Shown piece by piece: positions 49,120 to 61,090 of a stretch of DNA of 64,000 nt. Positions within the stretch are counted from its first letter, which is position 1, and every line of letters begins with the position of its first letter. The translations under genes and the position numbers were made by a program. The notes below the pieces were generated by a model, which was not told where the DNA came from, searched no databases, and worked only from the letters and a program-made list of their open reading frames with translations. Source of the DNA: Litoditis marina (lineage: Eukaryota; Nematoda; Chromadorea; Rhabditida; Rhabditidae); assembly GCA_964036275.1 (NCBI GenBank), contig OZ038436.1, positions 15,589,904 to 15,653,903 on the forward strand, read 5' to 3'.

Positions 49120-49329
49120 TTGATACAATTTCGCAGAATACAAGAGAAAGAAAGACGCAAGATAGCTGGGCGCCGGGATAATGCTTTCATACGGCCTCTG
49201 ACAGGTACTAATGAAAGAATAGCTGACATTGTAACTGAGCTCATGAAGTGTTGCTCAGATTTGGCGTATACAGGAAAACAAATCTGCTCTAAGCTCCAAA
49301 AATATCAGACCAGTTTCAAAGAGGCATGA
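49120..49329 (+). other. possible terminal exon of an unknown gene
   Basis: After an acceptor-like CAATTTCGCAG (49126-49136) there is a 64-codon open frame ending TGA. It encodes EKERRKIAGRRDNAFIRPLT, then NERIADIVTELMKCCSDLAY and a Lys/Gln-rich end. Amino-acid use is protein-like and helical, but there is no ATG at the front and no upstream exon I can join. It could be a transposase or retroelement remnant. Confidence 0.25.
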
Positions 49330-49671
49330 ACAAGGTCGAAAACTGTGGGAAGAAACGCGGAAAATCGTAAAGATGGGCCAAGATACGAATATGTCTGAAC
49401 TCTCAAATGTATCAGATGGAGAACATCAAGTAGCTAGAACAGGGAAATTATAATGGAGAGAGACGTACCATAACTCAAGTGGTATTCAAAATCTCTAATA
49501 TACCAAACGTAAAATCAAAGTCGTGAAAAACAGCTCAAAAGAACATTCTGTGTTTCAAATATTCAAATATCAACAAGTGATTCTGATTTCATAATTATCT
49601 ACCCGATTCAATCGATCGTTGGAGAAAATAATAGGATAACTGGAGAGAAGATTTGGAGGAACGGTTGAGGT

Positions 49672-49739
49672 CTAGAATTCATCCTCTTCCACCGTTGCGG
49701 AGAGTTTCTTGCGACGAGTCGCGAGCTCGGGACGAGTTA
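49672..49739 (-). other. last exon of glutaminase copy B
   Basis: TTTTTCAG acceptor, then a frame for [20 protein letters not shown] plus F and a TAG stop. Phase fits the GTAGGT donor of 50254-50345 exactly. The basic cluster RRKK followed by an acidic end is unlike the copy A tail. Confidence 0.65.
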
Positions 49740-52700
49740 CTGAAAAATAGAAGAGTAAAAGTTCTCAGTAGAAATAACTAAACCATCCAAAATGTCGTAG
49801 TGACACAAGTGAATTCTATTCAAATAAACAACCTAATGAAATGTACATTATTAATAGGATCACTTGGTGGTCCGATGGAACATCAGCAATCATGCGCACC
49901 TCATGACTACTCTCGTGACATCTGTGTCACGTGTTAAATCACGTGAGTCACGTGTTAAATCACGAATGAATCTATTCTATTCTATTCTATTCTATCTCAC
50001 CAACGTATTATGACATTTCGAATTAGGCTTTTTAAGGTTGATTAAGAGACGTTCAGGAGTGCGTTAGGTTAAGTTAGGTTAGGTTAGGTTTAGGTTAGGT
50101 AGACTCTTGGCGAGTGTGATGGAAATGTATGATATTAAAACACCACGGAACAGTGAAATTACTCGTATTCAGATTCTAATTTTGTACACGAGTGATGAAT
50201 TGAAGTAATCATGGTAACTATTCACATTCACAACTCAAATCACGGCAACCTACAGTTCTCGAGACTTTTCCTTGAGCTGGATGTGCTATCCGCTTCCCGT
50301 GCCCCGTCACTACTACTCGAGGACTCACTGTCCGATTGCAACGAACTGCAAAGACTGAAATACAATTTCTGCTCTCCAAAAAATATTTTAAAAAGAATCC
50401 GAAACGAAATGCTTTTTCAAATGTTACGTTGCTATGTTCAATTTTAAAACTGTGGCTTCAACGCTGCTGGTAACTAGTAAATTGCTCAAAGGAAAGAAAA
50501 CTCTCGCGTCTGTCCTGAAATAGTGTAACCACTCAAAACGTCAAAGTCCCAGTCAAAATCCCAAAGTCAGTTAGATTGTAGTTTCATACGGTTTTCATTT
50601 TGTCGCGAACTGCGAAATTATCGTGTATCAACGAACCCCTCATCCACACTGGGTAGTACTGGAATATGGTGGGCGGGTTTCAGGTCACGGCAGTACGCGG
50701 CCATCAGGTACTCCTGCACCTTCTCGTGGTGAAAAGTTCGCGCATCGTCCACGGGACCGTGGCCCCATCTGTAGATTGAACACGTTATAATATATGTCTC
50801 TATCTGCTCGCATATGCAATTTTGAAGATTGTGATAATACACGTTCTTTTCTTGTGTTGCTGGGCGACGTGTGAAGGTGTTGTGGGCATCAAAACAGTGA
50901 TGGGAGTCGAAGAAAAAGCGTCTCTTTAAGGGTCTTCTAGTGTTCTTTCAATACTATTTTGCAAAGCTAATTGACAGCGGTTGCAACTTTTGAAATGTTT
51001 GAATTGGGTTTGTATTGATTGATATAATTATTGGCGAGTTTGTGTGATAACCTATATTTCGGTGATACATTGCTATTTCGACTACAAATCAGATGAACGC
51101 TATGAACTAGTATAGCCAGATGGTCGTAAAATAACAAAACAATGACTGACACCGACCTATCTTTGGGTGACACATTGACCTGCGCCCTCTCTATCATAAA
51201 CCGGACAATGTGCAGATGGCCCTCGGCGGCGGCGATGTGGAGGGCGGTGCGGCCATCGTAGTCCGCGACCTCCATGTTAACACCTTGCATGAACATCCTG
51301 AAATTGAATTCTTTGAATGTGTTTCGGTAAAAACATTTCAATGCGTGGAACTGAGCAGTCAAGGGTACCTAATTAGTTAGAATAGTATATTCAACCATTG
51401 TTCCCATCATTCATCACACATTTGGCCTAAAGGATAGCAACATCTTGACATTTTAATGTGAATTGTATTTGAATAGAATACATTTCGTGTCACAATGACT
51501 TTTTAGGTATTATGACTTCCACGCTCAGTGAATAAATTCACTTGAAATAGTTTCAAGCCCGACTCAAAAATTTTGAGTGATTTGACCTCTTTATTCCGTC
51601 CAAGTCTCCATTTTTGGCGGCAAACAGCAGAGCGACGACAACTTCAGTGTCTCTGTGGCTGATTCTCCTACGAGGGTCCATCTTCTTCGAGTCTGCGTGC
51701 AGCAGACTGTCGTAGTTGTGAAAATTGAACGACTCGATCAGCTTCTGGAAGAACATGTATTTCTTTTATTCATTTTTTTGTATTAATGATATTCACTTTA
51801 TTCACTTAACCACATTCAAACAATGTAGCATTCGCTCATCAAAGAAAGGAAAACAGCTAGATAGAGTTTTATTGGTCTACAAATTTCAGATTGAACTTTA
51901 TCCGTTTTTTTTAGATTAGGCTATTTGCAGTTTTCAACCGGTCAGAAATTTACAAAACTTGGAACATGGACTAGAAACCCTAGCCATGGATCACTTGATG
52001 ACTCTAGAATCGCGCTTACAGCCACAATACACGTATCAATAAGGTGGTAGGAACGAAAAATAAAAGAGTTCAACAGCTATATTTTATCATAGAAACAATG
52101 TAGGTGTGTAGATCTTGAGTCATTTTTGGTACAGTTTACTCACCTGACAGAAAGCGACGCCTCTCTTGCTGTTGCCCATTTTATCCAGTTTTGGAGAAAA
52201 CAACGCGATTCCCATCAGGTTCGGAACAACTACAATCATCACACCGGAAACTCCGGATTTGGCGGGAAGACCGACCTAAATAGTACAAATATTCTCAGTA
52301 GATATCATTATCAAATTCTGCTCGCATTCTCAGAGCGCAGCAGAGATGAAATACGTCTAGATCAGACTACGAATGTAGAAGAACGCGACACAATCACCAC
52401 CCATTCCCGTCTGCTCATTTGGGAGATATGTCCATTTTCATGATTTGATTTATTCGGTACAAAGTCTCAATTTTGAAATGAGTTTTGGGACCAGTATTGA
52501 AGTACTGAACTTGATGTTGAAAATGATAAAAAGGTTTTAAAACATGCGATAGAATTTATACACGCATCAATGTCATGAAAAGCATAGGAAACACATTTTC
52601 ACGAAACGCATCAGACGAAAGACAACATTTTTTGTCTCGTATACGACTTACCTGGAATGCAAATTTTCCCGAGTAGTCATACATTCCGCATGAGTACATG

Positions 52701-55700
52701 AGCGAGAGGACATCCCGGCAGGGTCGGGGCTGGATGCACAGTTCGTCCGTCAGGGGACATACTCCTGGAAGAAGCATGGTAAACTATAGGTTTGTTGGTG
52801 GGATCTGCTGCTTGTAGTTCGACCTCGACGCACACCATAGTTCTCAAGTTTTGACCGAGAAAATCTGTGGGATCAAACTACAAACTCATCGGGATATCTC
52901 GGAACGCTCTAAAGAACTATAATAGTTTATATTATTTATAGCTTGCAGGTATATAACAGTTTTATGTTAATTACAAATTCGCGTTTGGTCGAAACTGTAT
53001 TGCAACAAATCCAGAGATATAGTGTGCCCGAAGAGACGTCAGACGACGAGAGGGAAATTCAATATACATGACAGCCACGCTGTATAAACAGTAATTTACT
53101 GTTTTGCTACGACTGAGATGATGGCATACACCGTACAGGCCTGCTTTCGAAGCGTCTAGACTAGATCGAACAACAGATCAAAAACAGTCAGGTTATATGG
53201 AGAGCAGGATGAATCGTTGGTCGCCGAAGTTTGATTTTGATGTAGTCTGATGACACAGCGGGATGGGACGTACCTCCATTGGCGAGAGTAGCCGCCATGA
53301 CTGCAGCCGTCTCGCAATTGGTTTCCAGTGAACACAATTGGAAATAGAGGTCCAACTCCTCCCTAAGACCCTGAAGTATACTAATTTGCAAATTACGTTC
53401 ATTTTAATAAAGAACATAATTACGTTTTTACAGAAGATGTTAATTTTACAATAGGTATTTGACTGACAAAGGTGCGACCTTCACAAATTCCTAAACATTT
53501 CGAGAATAGCTGTTTTTTCTTCAATTGAAGTGTGTTTTAAATGAGAATAGACATCCGGATAAAAACATCAATGAACCCCGAAACAACATGTTGTTCAAAG
53601 TTCACGTTCTTTGACAATATGAAAACATAACGGCAAACAGAACAAAGGAGGACCAGTTACTGTTGAAACTATACTAGAAGTAAATTGAACAGTCACGTAA
53701 AACTGGCATTCTAATGAGAAATCGTGCACTTTGTCATTGCACGTTTCTGAGTTCTGCTGCGTTTAACATGATGCACGTGACTGTGCAATTGACTAACAGT
53801 ATATGAATAGATCACGTTCACTCTCCTTAGACCTGGTAATCCCGTTTGAGCTTATCAAGTATACAGTTTGGAGAACGATATAAAGAACTATAATCGTTTA
53901 TATTATTTGTATCTTGCAGGTATATAACACTTTTATGTATAAGAAAAAAATTCAATTAGTAATACCTTTCTAAACGGAGTGCAAATGAATCAAAAGTATT
54001 CTAAACAAACCTTGTATTTGCTCACCTGTGTTCCTGCTGGGAAACACTTGTTCTCCTTCATGTAATAGGAAAGAGCATAGTTCCTATCGGCTGTATCTCG
54101 CTCCGATAGAAAACTACAGGAAAAAAACAGGTTGTTATTTGATATTGTATTACTGTAAAGTTGTATTGTTATATAGATCGACTTGTGACGTTAAGAAGGA
54201 GAAATGATCGTACGATCACTTCTCAGAGCACGTGAGAAACACGCTAAGCTTGACACGTGAAAGTATAAAGCGTGTCTTTTTATTTTCACTTTTTTGTGAG
54301 TGAACACTAAACACTGAACTCGATTCTTTCAATTCCCAAAATTGTTTTGTTCAAATTAAGGCATTTCACACGTAGTGGACGTTGATGGTTTATTTTTGTT
54401 TACTTCCGAGAATTTTGTGTGATTCATTTTGCTCATTTGTTCTCTGTGAGGACTTACCGATTCCAACCCAGGCGGCGTAGCAATCCATCAAAAATCTCAT
54501 GAGATACCTCATGAGCTATTCGCATGAGCTCCTCATTAGATTCTTTTGATTGCTAAGCTGCAACATTGAGAGTTCACGAGTAGCTCATGAGGTATCTCAT
54601 GAGAAACTCATATAAACTTCTCGTGAGATTGGAGGGATAGCTACGCCGCCAGGGTCTTCTAAAACAGACGCTGTATTATGTATCTCGTAATCTGCAATCT
54701 GTACGTAATCGGGTCCGAAAATCAACTTTGTCTTACGTGGCATTGTTGAATCCGACGTGTTCTCCGCCAGCCAACTTTTTGTATTCGTTGAGGACGAAAT
54801 CGAACCGATCGGCCATCGAGAGATGGTTTCTAATTAATGACGTCACAATGATAGCACCCGCGTTGATCATCGGATTGTGGGGTTTGCCTGAATTCATAGA
54901 TTTTTCCGGTAAAACTAATTTTTTTCGGCGAGGGTTTTCGAAAATATTGATTGTTCGATTCCGTGAAACTTCTGGTATTTATAACGCTCGTTCGTGTACA
55001 ACATTATGACGCTAACATACTGTTTGGATTATTGTCAACGCTCTATTTTGAGTTCGTAGAATTCTTTGCAAAAAAAACTGCTGCTCAATTTCGTACTAGC
55101 TACTTGAATTCGAGCTTCTATCACGAAATCACGTTACAAAATACTTTTCAATTCATGAAAATGTATTACCATTTCCGTCGAGGCAAATTTCGTTGAACAG
55201 TCTTCCACTGGGCTCGTGTCCAACGTGAGAGTGAACGAAGTCCGCACCCAGATCCGACGAGACTATGGCGTAGTTGAAGGCCTAAACTTGCAAAAGGGTA
55301 ATTTCGAGGTTTTTGAAGTTGAGGAGAACTAAAAAAGAACTCTATTTTGAAATACATTGTGAGTTTTTATTCAGTCTAGACTTAAACTTTGCTAAATAGG
55401 TTTCTGTTTGAGCGAAATCCGGTTTTCATGTAGGTTTAAAGTACGGCTCAATAATATTCGACAACAGAACCACGCGCTAATTTTGAGTGGTGGGATCACA
55501 CTTGCCTCAATGGCACACCCAGGAAGTTCCTACTACCACTACGCTAAACAAAAACCAACAAAAATCTACCTTGCTGACACTCTGTACACAAGTGTTTGTC
55601 TTCGAGTCTCCAAATGATATTCTTTGTCCATCGATTGTACAAATGGACATTCCCCAGATATCTGGGTTCTGTCGGGCCAGCTGGGGAATATAGGTGGCTA

Positions 55701-58212
55701 TCTCACCGTCTTCAACGCTGCGACACTGAAATTGAGATGTTAGGTTTCTGAATCAACTAGGAAACCAGTTTGACTCACATTATGAATGAAATACATATTT
55801 ATAATGTAAGTATTAACTGAAACAAAATAGTTGCCATAAAGAAACTCCTGGGTGTTCTCTAGATTAACATCATCATAGTGTATCACCTTCTACTACTAAC
55901 CAAACTTTCTCCGGTAGTCACTACTAGTATCTTAGTGTAGTTGCCCGTCCATTGTTTTTGGCTGTTTTGAATCATGCGTCGAGCAGTTTAGTTTTTTTTC
56001 ACTTGATATTTAGCAAAACTCACCTCCTCGAACATTGTTCGTATTTTTGTGATAAATTCGCCCCAGGATGGGATAATCAGATGATTCCGTAGAGCTTTTG
56101 AGATGAGAGTGACTGAAGGACGGATACATCTGAAGTATTCAATTATATCAAGTGAATATTCTAATTACAAGCGATACTGCACGGTTCTTGACGAGAGGGG
56201 TAAAAGTGAGAGAGACGCAGACTGTCTGAAACTAACTGCGTCTCGTCGACCTGCGTCTCGTCGACCTGCGTGATCTCTAGCATCTACAACTTACCGCTTG
56301 CAGTTAACTTCTGACTTTTTGGTTCCTGTCAGATCAAAAAGAAACTGACTGTATGAAGTTTTCCTTGGACAGAATGAAGTTTCTTGCATCGTCATCCTCA
56401 TCTTCCAGTCGATTTATTTTGTCCATCATCAGCCGGAATCTGGGATCCGAATCGCGAAGACCGAATGATTTTAGAACCTAAATTATGTTGTATTAAATAC
56501 AATGAAATTTACTTTGAGTAAATCTAAAATGTCATCATTGACAATGTCAATATCACAGTAATCATTGAATTATGATAATGTTCCGTCCTTTTTGTTTTTT
56601 TTTTTCACTCAAAGTGAGACAACCAGGACAACCTATAAAACGTGTGAAATAATCGAGGTGCATGGGTGAGTATTAAACGGGGGAAAAGCAGAATTCGTAA
56701 TGTAACATTGCACGCTACCTGATGCGTTTGGAACGTTTTAGGTGAACTGTAAACTGCGTCTAATCAAACAAACACTCTTTCTCTGCTTTTTCAATTTTTC
56801 GTCGAGATACACGACTGCTGAGTGAAATAGTGCGCAAAACGAGAGGCGCAGAAGGATGTCCAGGATAATCCCATGCATATATGGCTATAGAGAGAATCCG
56901 AAAATTACGGGTTTTGACCTATAAGCAACTTGATCAAACTACAAGTACAGCTGGAAGGAGCTAAATATAGATATTCTTTGTAAATGGCGAACCCTATACT
57001 CCCACCTTGATGAGTTTTGTGATGCTGGCCTCGTTTCGATTAGGAAGTCGAAACAGGTTGAAGATGTGTTCCTCGGGGGCGCTGTCCCGCAGCTCGTAGG
57101 CGTGATTCAGATTCTCGACCGTCGTCGTCATTATTCGCGCCACCGACGTCTTCCGGTTCAGAATCTCGCCAATCTCATTCACTGAAAAACATGATCATAA
57201 AGTGTCACATGCCAACGATAGCTTCCTATACCTACAATTTTTCACACACAAGAAAACAGTGAAACACTAGTTTTGTCAGCCAAACGAGCGTTTTTACGAA
57301 GACATCATCACTTTGATGCTATTGAATTGGTATGAAGTTTAGTAGATAATTCGCAAGATAAGTATTTTTGTTGCCGTAACTTCAGTAAAGGCATCAGAGC
57401 GAACTTTGTGTTACGGCGTACTTTTTTGACAGCATTCGGGTGATGTAAGATAAAAAAAAGAATCATTTAAGGCCGTTTGTAAGAAGATTGGCCAGAATTG
57501 TGTTGAATCGTTAGCAATTCGAGTGTTTGTTCTGTTATTCCTTTGCATTTGACTTTTGACCTACGATTGTCGGAGCAAATATTTGACCTACAAATGGTTG
57601 GATCAGTTAGATGAGCATTTGCCTGGAAGGAGCTCCTCATCTCGAAGACGCTCTCCGGATAATGCAGAAAGAGAGAAGTTCGTTCTATTTACTAGTTTCT
57701 TTCAAGCCGAGCCAATCCGCTTAGTACCTCTAAACAAACAATGTTTCGCTCGCGATACCCATAATCCCTAATTTTGTTACCAACACCAGATGTTTGGCCC
57801 TAAGGCAAACAATGAATGGTAGAATTCGTCTGGACTGTGACACAGGTATACTGTAATTTTGACTTCTGCTTGTGTTCAGAAGTGAGCAAGTAGATGCGAT
57901 AACACGTGATGAAAATGTCTTAGGTGGTGAATTTGTTGGCGTTTCAGGGTACTTAGGAGCGACGCTTGGAGTTGATGTTTAAAACAAACAGGCCTCTATT
58001 TTTTGTCTGAACTGAATCAGAACTGTGTAGTTTATACCTTCCCGTTCGATTGTTTTGGTTCTGTTACATTTCAAAGTTTAGTTGTGATCGCGTGTTTATA
58101 AATATTGGCACCGGTAATGGGGGGGGGAGGGGGGGTTACAAAAATATGACTTACAAGTTTGCTGTGAATGACCATCCTCTTCGGTTTCGGGCCCAATCAG
58201 AGGTTTCGGCAT
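49672..58212 (-). CDS. GLS: glutaminase (GLS family, ankyrin-repeat), copy B
   Basis: Same enzyme class as copy A, 635 codons plus stop. Exons (minus strand): 58212-58155, 57181-57006, 56477-56350, 56129-56024, 55725-55570, 55281-55170, 54887-54737, 54113-54026, 53370-53274, 52764-52652, 52275-52144, 51744-51587, 51297-51157, 50768-50637, 50345-50254, 49739-49672. Exons 4-13 have exactly the same lengths as in copy A. Exon 5 differs at 9 of 52 residues. Catalytic S205 and K208 are in QSVSK; Y168, N254, E300, N307, Y334, Y386 and V404 are present. Ankyrin repeats lie in exons 13-14. The start ATG follows TTTCAGG, so the mRNA begins by trans-splicing or an unseen 5' exon. The tail is serine- and acid-rich (exon 15), then basic and acidic ([14 protein letters not shown]). 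The exon 14 donor (GAGGG|GTTCGT) is weak; read-through would stop at 50618. Confidence 0.92.
49970..49997. repeat. (ATTCT)n pentanucleotide repeat
   Basis: About five perfect ATTCT units directly after two CACGTG-containing segments, in the last intron of copy B. Confidence 0.9.
50060..50100. repeat. interstitial TTAGG tract
   Basis: Seven or so TTAGG units with two interruptions (TTAAG, TTTAGG). TTAGG is the arthropod-type telomere repeat; nematodes use TTAGGC. The tract is short and may be simple microsatellite DNA. It lies in the last intron of copy B. Confidence 0.8.
50254..50345 (-). other. serine-rich exon 15 of glutaminase copy B
   Basis: Acceptor TCTTTGCAG and donor GTAGGT. It encodes [20 protein letters not shown] and then SSRKSLEN. 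Low complexity and probably disordered, with many potential phosphorylation serines. It aligns in position with DLESFDSDS of copy A. Confidence 0.65.
53670..53803. mobile_element. CACGTG-family MITE, copy 2
   Basis: The left end TATACTAGAAGTAAATTG and the right end GACTAACAGTATA correspond to the two ends of the family. The right end is the exact complement of the left end of copy 3. The inside has GTGCACTTTGTCATTGCACG and TTCTGAGTTCTGCTG. In intron 8 of copy B. Confidence 0.75.
54467..54654. mobile_element. 188-bp MITE, GGCGGCGTAGC family, copy 1
   Basis: Terminal inverted repeats CCCAGGCGGCGTAGCAATCC and GGATAGCTACGCCGCCAGGG. The interior holds repeated CTCATGAG palindromes (AGCTCATGAGGTATCTCATG). 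It sits in intron 7 of copy B. Copy 2 is at 60895-61084. Confidence 0.85.
56205..56280. repeat. CTGCGTCTC-family fragment
   Basis: GAGAGACGCAGACTGTCTG is followed by two tandem copies of CTGCGTCTCGTCGAC. In intron 3 of copy B. Confidence 0.4.
56760..56872. repeat. CTGCGTCT/AGGCGCAG fold-back fragment
   Basis: CTGCGTCTAATC at the left and GAGAGGCGCAG at the right, with TTTCTCTGCTT and GTGAAATAGTGCGCAAAACG between. Relative of 39102-39266 and 43209-43305. In intron 2 of copy B. Confidence 0.45.
58119..58137. repeat. poly-G run
   Basis: A 19-base run of G with a single A, 18 bases downstream of the exon 1 donor of copy B (in intron 1). Confidence 0.9.
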
Positions 58213-58222
58213 CCTGAAATTA
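58213..58222 (-). promoter_or_regulatory. splice acceptor at the copy B start codon
   Basis: TTTCAG|G immediately precedes the ATG at 58212. So short a leader is typical of spliced-leader trans-splicing in nematodes, but an ordinary intron after an untranslated or short first exon would look the same. No upstream exon was recognised. Confidence 0.5.
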
Positions 58223-60202
58223 ATTCAATATTCTACGAACTGTTTAAACTAATAACTCATTTAATAAGTGACTGTAATTACGAAAGACATGTAATGTGTT
58301 CCAATAAACAAAATTACACTGTACAGAATCGCTGAAGAAGGCGGTATGAACTCCTTCTGAATTGTCGTTTGCCATAGAAGTTCAACTAATTCTACAAAGG
58401 AGTTAAGACGCAAACGTAGAACTAAATTCTAATTATCAATCATAGTCGCTTCTTTTTCTCTGAAATTGACCCATATGTGCTCTTTCTTTTATGTGTGTTG
58501 CAATTGAGAGAGTCAAGTAATAATTCAGCGCTTCGCTGCAAAAAAAAACGAAATTCCAGTGGCGCCCCCTGGCTGATATCATATTACAGGAAAGTTGTAT
58601 TGAGTTTTAGGACTTTCACATCACCTGCGCTAAAACATGAGTGACACGGATATGTTTCAATGAAAATGTGATATTTAGTATTGTATAGGAGATAACCATA
58701 GCTGAGTTGTAGTTTGAACTCGATACACGCCATAACTTATGAATACCGAACGGAAAACAACGGGAAAAATATGACCGCAAGATGACACGAGTAATTTCAA
58801 ATACATCCGTTTTGGGATGAGCAAATTTAACCCTCCAATCATAAGCAAAGTTAGCATAGTGATGTGAAACGCGAAAACACACCACAACATGAGAGCGTGT
58901 AGATAACACGTACATGGTTTTTGGTTTCGGCTAATGGTTTTTCACGTTTAACGTGACTATGACTACTGCATCTACTACTAGTAATTCGGTAAGTAAGAGT
59001 GAAAACAATGAATAGAGAAGACGCGGAAAAAATGAGGTTGGAGTATAATCTCAGCGCGCAAACAGGAGACACGATACTGAGTTGACATGCAACCAACTAG
59101 ATACAAACAATTACAGTAACCGTTCACCACAACAGACGCAGCAAACCCCACTTACTTCAGTTCCAATGTTTCTCATGAGAAGTAGATCAACAGCTCATGC
59201 ACCTTCAGATCACGTTACACCAGGATTTGTGGATCGCAAACAGTCTACCATGTTTTACAACTACGCTGATAGAACAGCTCCAGATAAAAAAGTTTGAAAT
59301 GGATCGAGCGAATTGAATAGAAAGTTAATTTAGGCATTCAACTTCATCTAGCTGTCATTGAGTTTTTCTAATGGTGGTAATACTTTTTCAAAAAGCTGTC
59401 AATCCATTGTTTCATCACTCTTTCATTTGAATGACGCGGTCATCATTGAATACACATGACTAACAGCAGACTACCAATGTCTCAACGTTAGCTACATCAC
59501 ACAATGTTCTCTAAAGACTCTATGGAAAACTACATTGCCCAGCATTGTTTGACGATTTTGGAATAAACCTTTTTGCGTTCTAATGTTCCAAAACCATGAG
59601 GCAGTAGAAATTAGCAACGCAAATGTCTCAGTCATCTGCGTGTTGCAGTCTTACCCACAATCCCAGTGCCCTCTCACTATAATACATTTTTTCAGCGAAA
59701 AGTTTCGATGCGCCTACAACTTGGAACAGCGGATGGAAAAAGGTCCGGAAATGCAAAAGTTTGAGATGTTTTGTGAACACAACTTTGCAAAGTTTCCCAA
59801 AAGTTGCTCATACAGAGTCTCCGAGTGAGGGTGGTGAATCGCGAGAACGTCGCAGATCTGTGAGCTGAGAAATAAATTGCACAAATCTTAGATGTTTTCG
59901 GTTCGAACACTTAAAAATCTTCTAGTTAGTCAGTCACTCAAATACGCAGCTTATTCCAGTTCTCCTCGTCATCATGCTCATTCAAATACATTCAAACAGC
60001 TTATTGCTTGCTTAGCTAATTCATGAACCGCAATTTGTCTTTTTTTGTGAAACGGCATGCAACCGCTGGTTGTAATGTAGCTGAGAATTGAAACACAGCT
60101 GCGGCAGAAAAAGCGCACCATCTGCAAAAACCAGCTATCCGATGTCGTTTCCGAACCAGGAGAAGTTTTAAAAAAATCCATTTCATTGCAGTTATTTTCA
60201 TG

Positions 60203-60334
60203 TACTGTTAGTCAATTGCACAGTCACGTGACACATGTTAAACACAGCAGAACTCAAAAACGTGCAATGAAAAAATGCAAGATGCCTCATTACAATGCTA
60301 ACTTCACGTGACTGTACAACTCACCTCTAGTATA
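60203..60334. mobile_element. CACGTG-family MITE, copy 3 (inverted)
   Basis: Starts TACTGTTAGTCAATTGCAC, which is the exact complement of the right end of copy 2, and ends ACTCACCTCTAGTATA. It lies in the opposite orientation to copies 2 and 4. Confidence 0.75.
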
Positions 60335-60894
60335 ATCAATGTTCGGTATAATCTAAAAAAATTCCTCATTTAATTTTTCAAAATAGTTCGAATAAAATCA
60401 ATGAAGATGATTTTGAAAGATAAATGCAATCAGAAAGCGAGATGATATGAAAGTCAGAAAACCTCAGTTATCTGAGCAGAGCTTTCCAACGATAAACATG
60501 ACGAGGTGAACGAAAAAGTTAAACGGTGTGACATTGTGATTGTGTGGTATGTGCTGTGAGTAGGTAGAACTATAAAAAGTGAAGCTTGGAAATATGTTGA
60601 GCGCTAGATGTGGACAACACGCAGTGTTTCACAACGTAGAAAGAACGAGAAGTAAGTTTCACGTGGCCATTTAATTTCCCTATGTTGTACTCAATGAGCT
60701 AAATGTGAACTACGATCAAAAAAGGCCGCAGAGTAGTGCACCAATGAACAAGCGCTAATAGTCAAATACATAATCATGTATAACAAGTGAAAAAATATCA
60801 TTTATGATCAGAAATGCAGATATTTTGGACGCACAGGTTCACCATTCCGTTTGCTTCAAGTCCGAAAAAGTATGGTACGGTAAAGCTGGGTGTG

Positions 60895-61084
60895 AACTGG
60901 CGGCGAAAGCAATCCCCACAAAAGTTCATGAGATCACCTCATGAGCTGTTGGCACGAGCTTCTCATGAGATTCCATCGATTGCTATGCTACAACATTGAC
61001 AGTTCACGAGTAGCTCATGAGGTATCTCATGAGAAACTCATGTGAGCTTATCATGAGGTTGGAGGGATTGCTACGCCGCCAGGG
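60895..61084. mobile_element. 190-bp MITE, GGCGGCGTAGC family, copy 2
   Basis: The right end GGATTGCTACGCCGCCAGGG is intact; the left end is CTGGCGGCGAAAGCAATCC. The interior shares CACGAGTAGCTCATGAGGTA with copy 1. Confidence 0.8.
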
Positions 61085-61090
61085 TTTAAA

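Larger units (their letters stand above)
47729..49671. other. intergenic DNA between the two glutaminase genes
   Basis: It separates the stop of copy B from the start of copy A (1.94 kb) and presumably holds the copy A promoter or spliced-leader acceptor. It contains a CACGTG-family element, a tRNA-like fragment, a 26-bp palindrome and two weak + strand exon-like frames. Confidence 0.5.
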
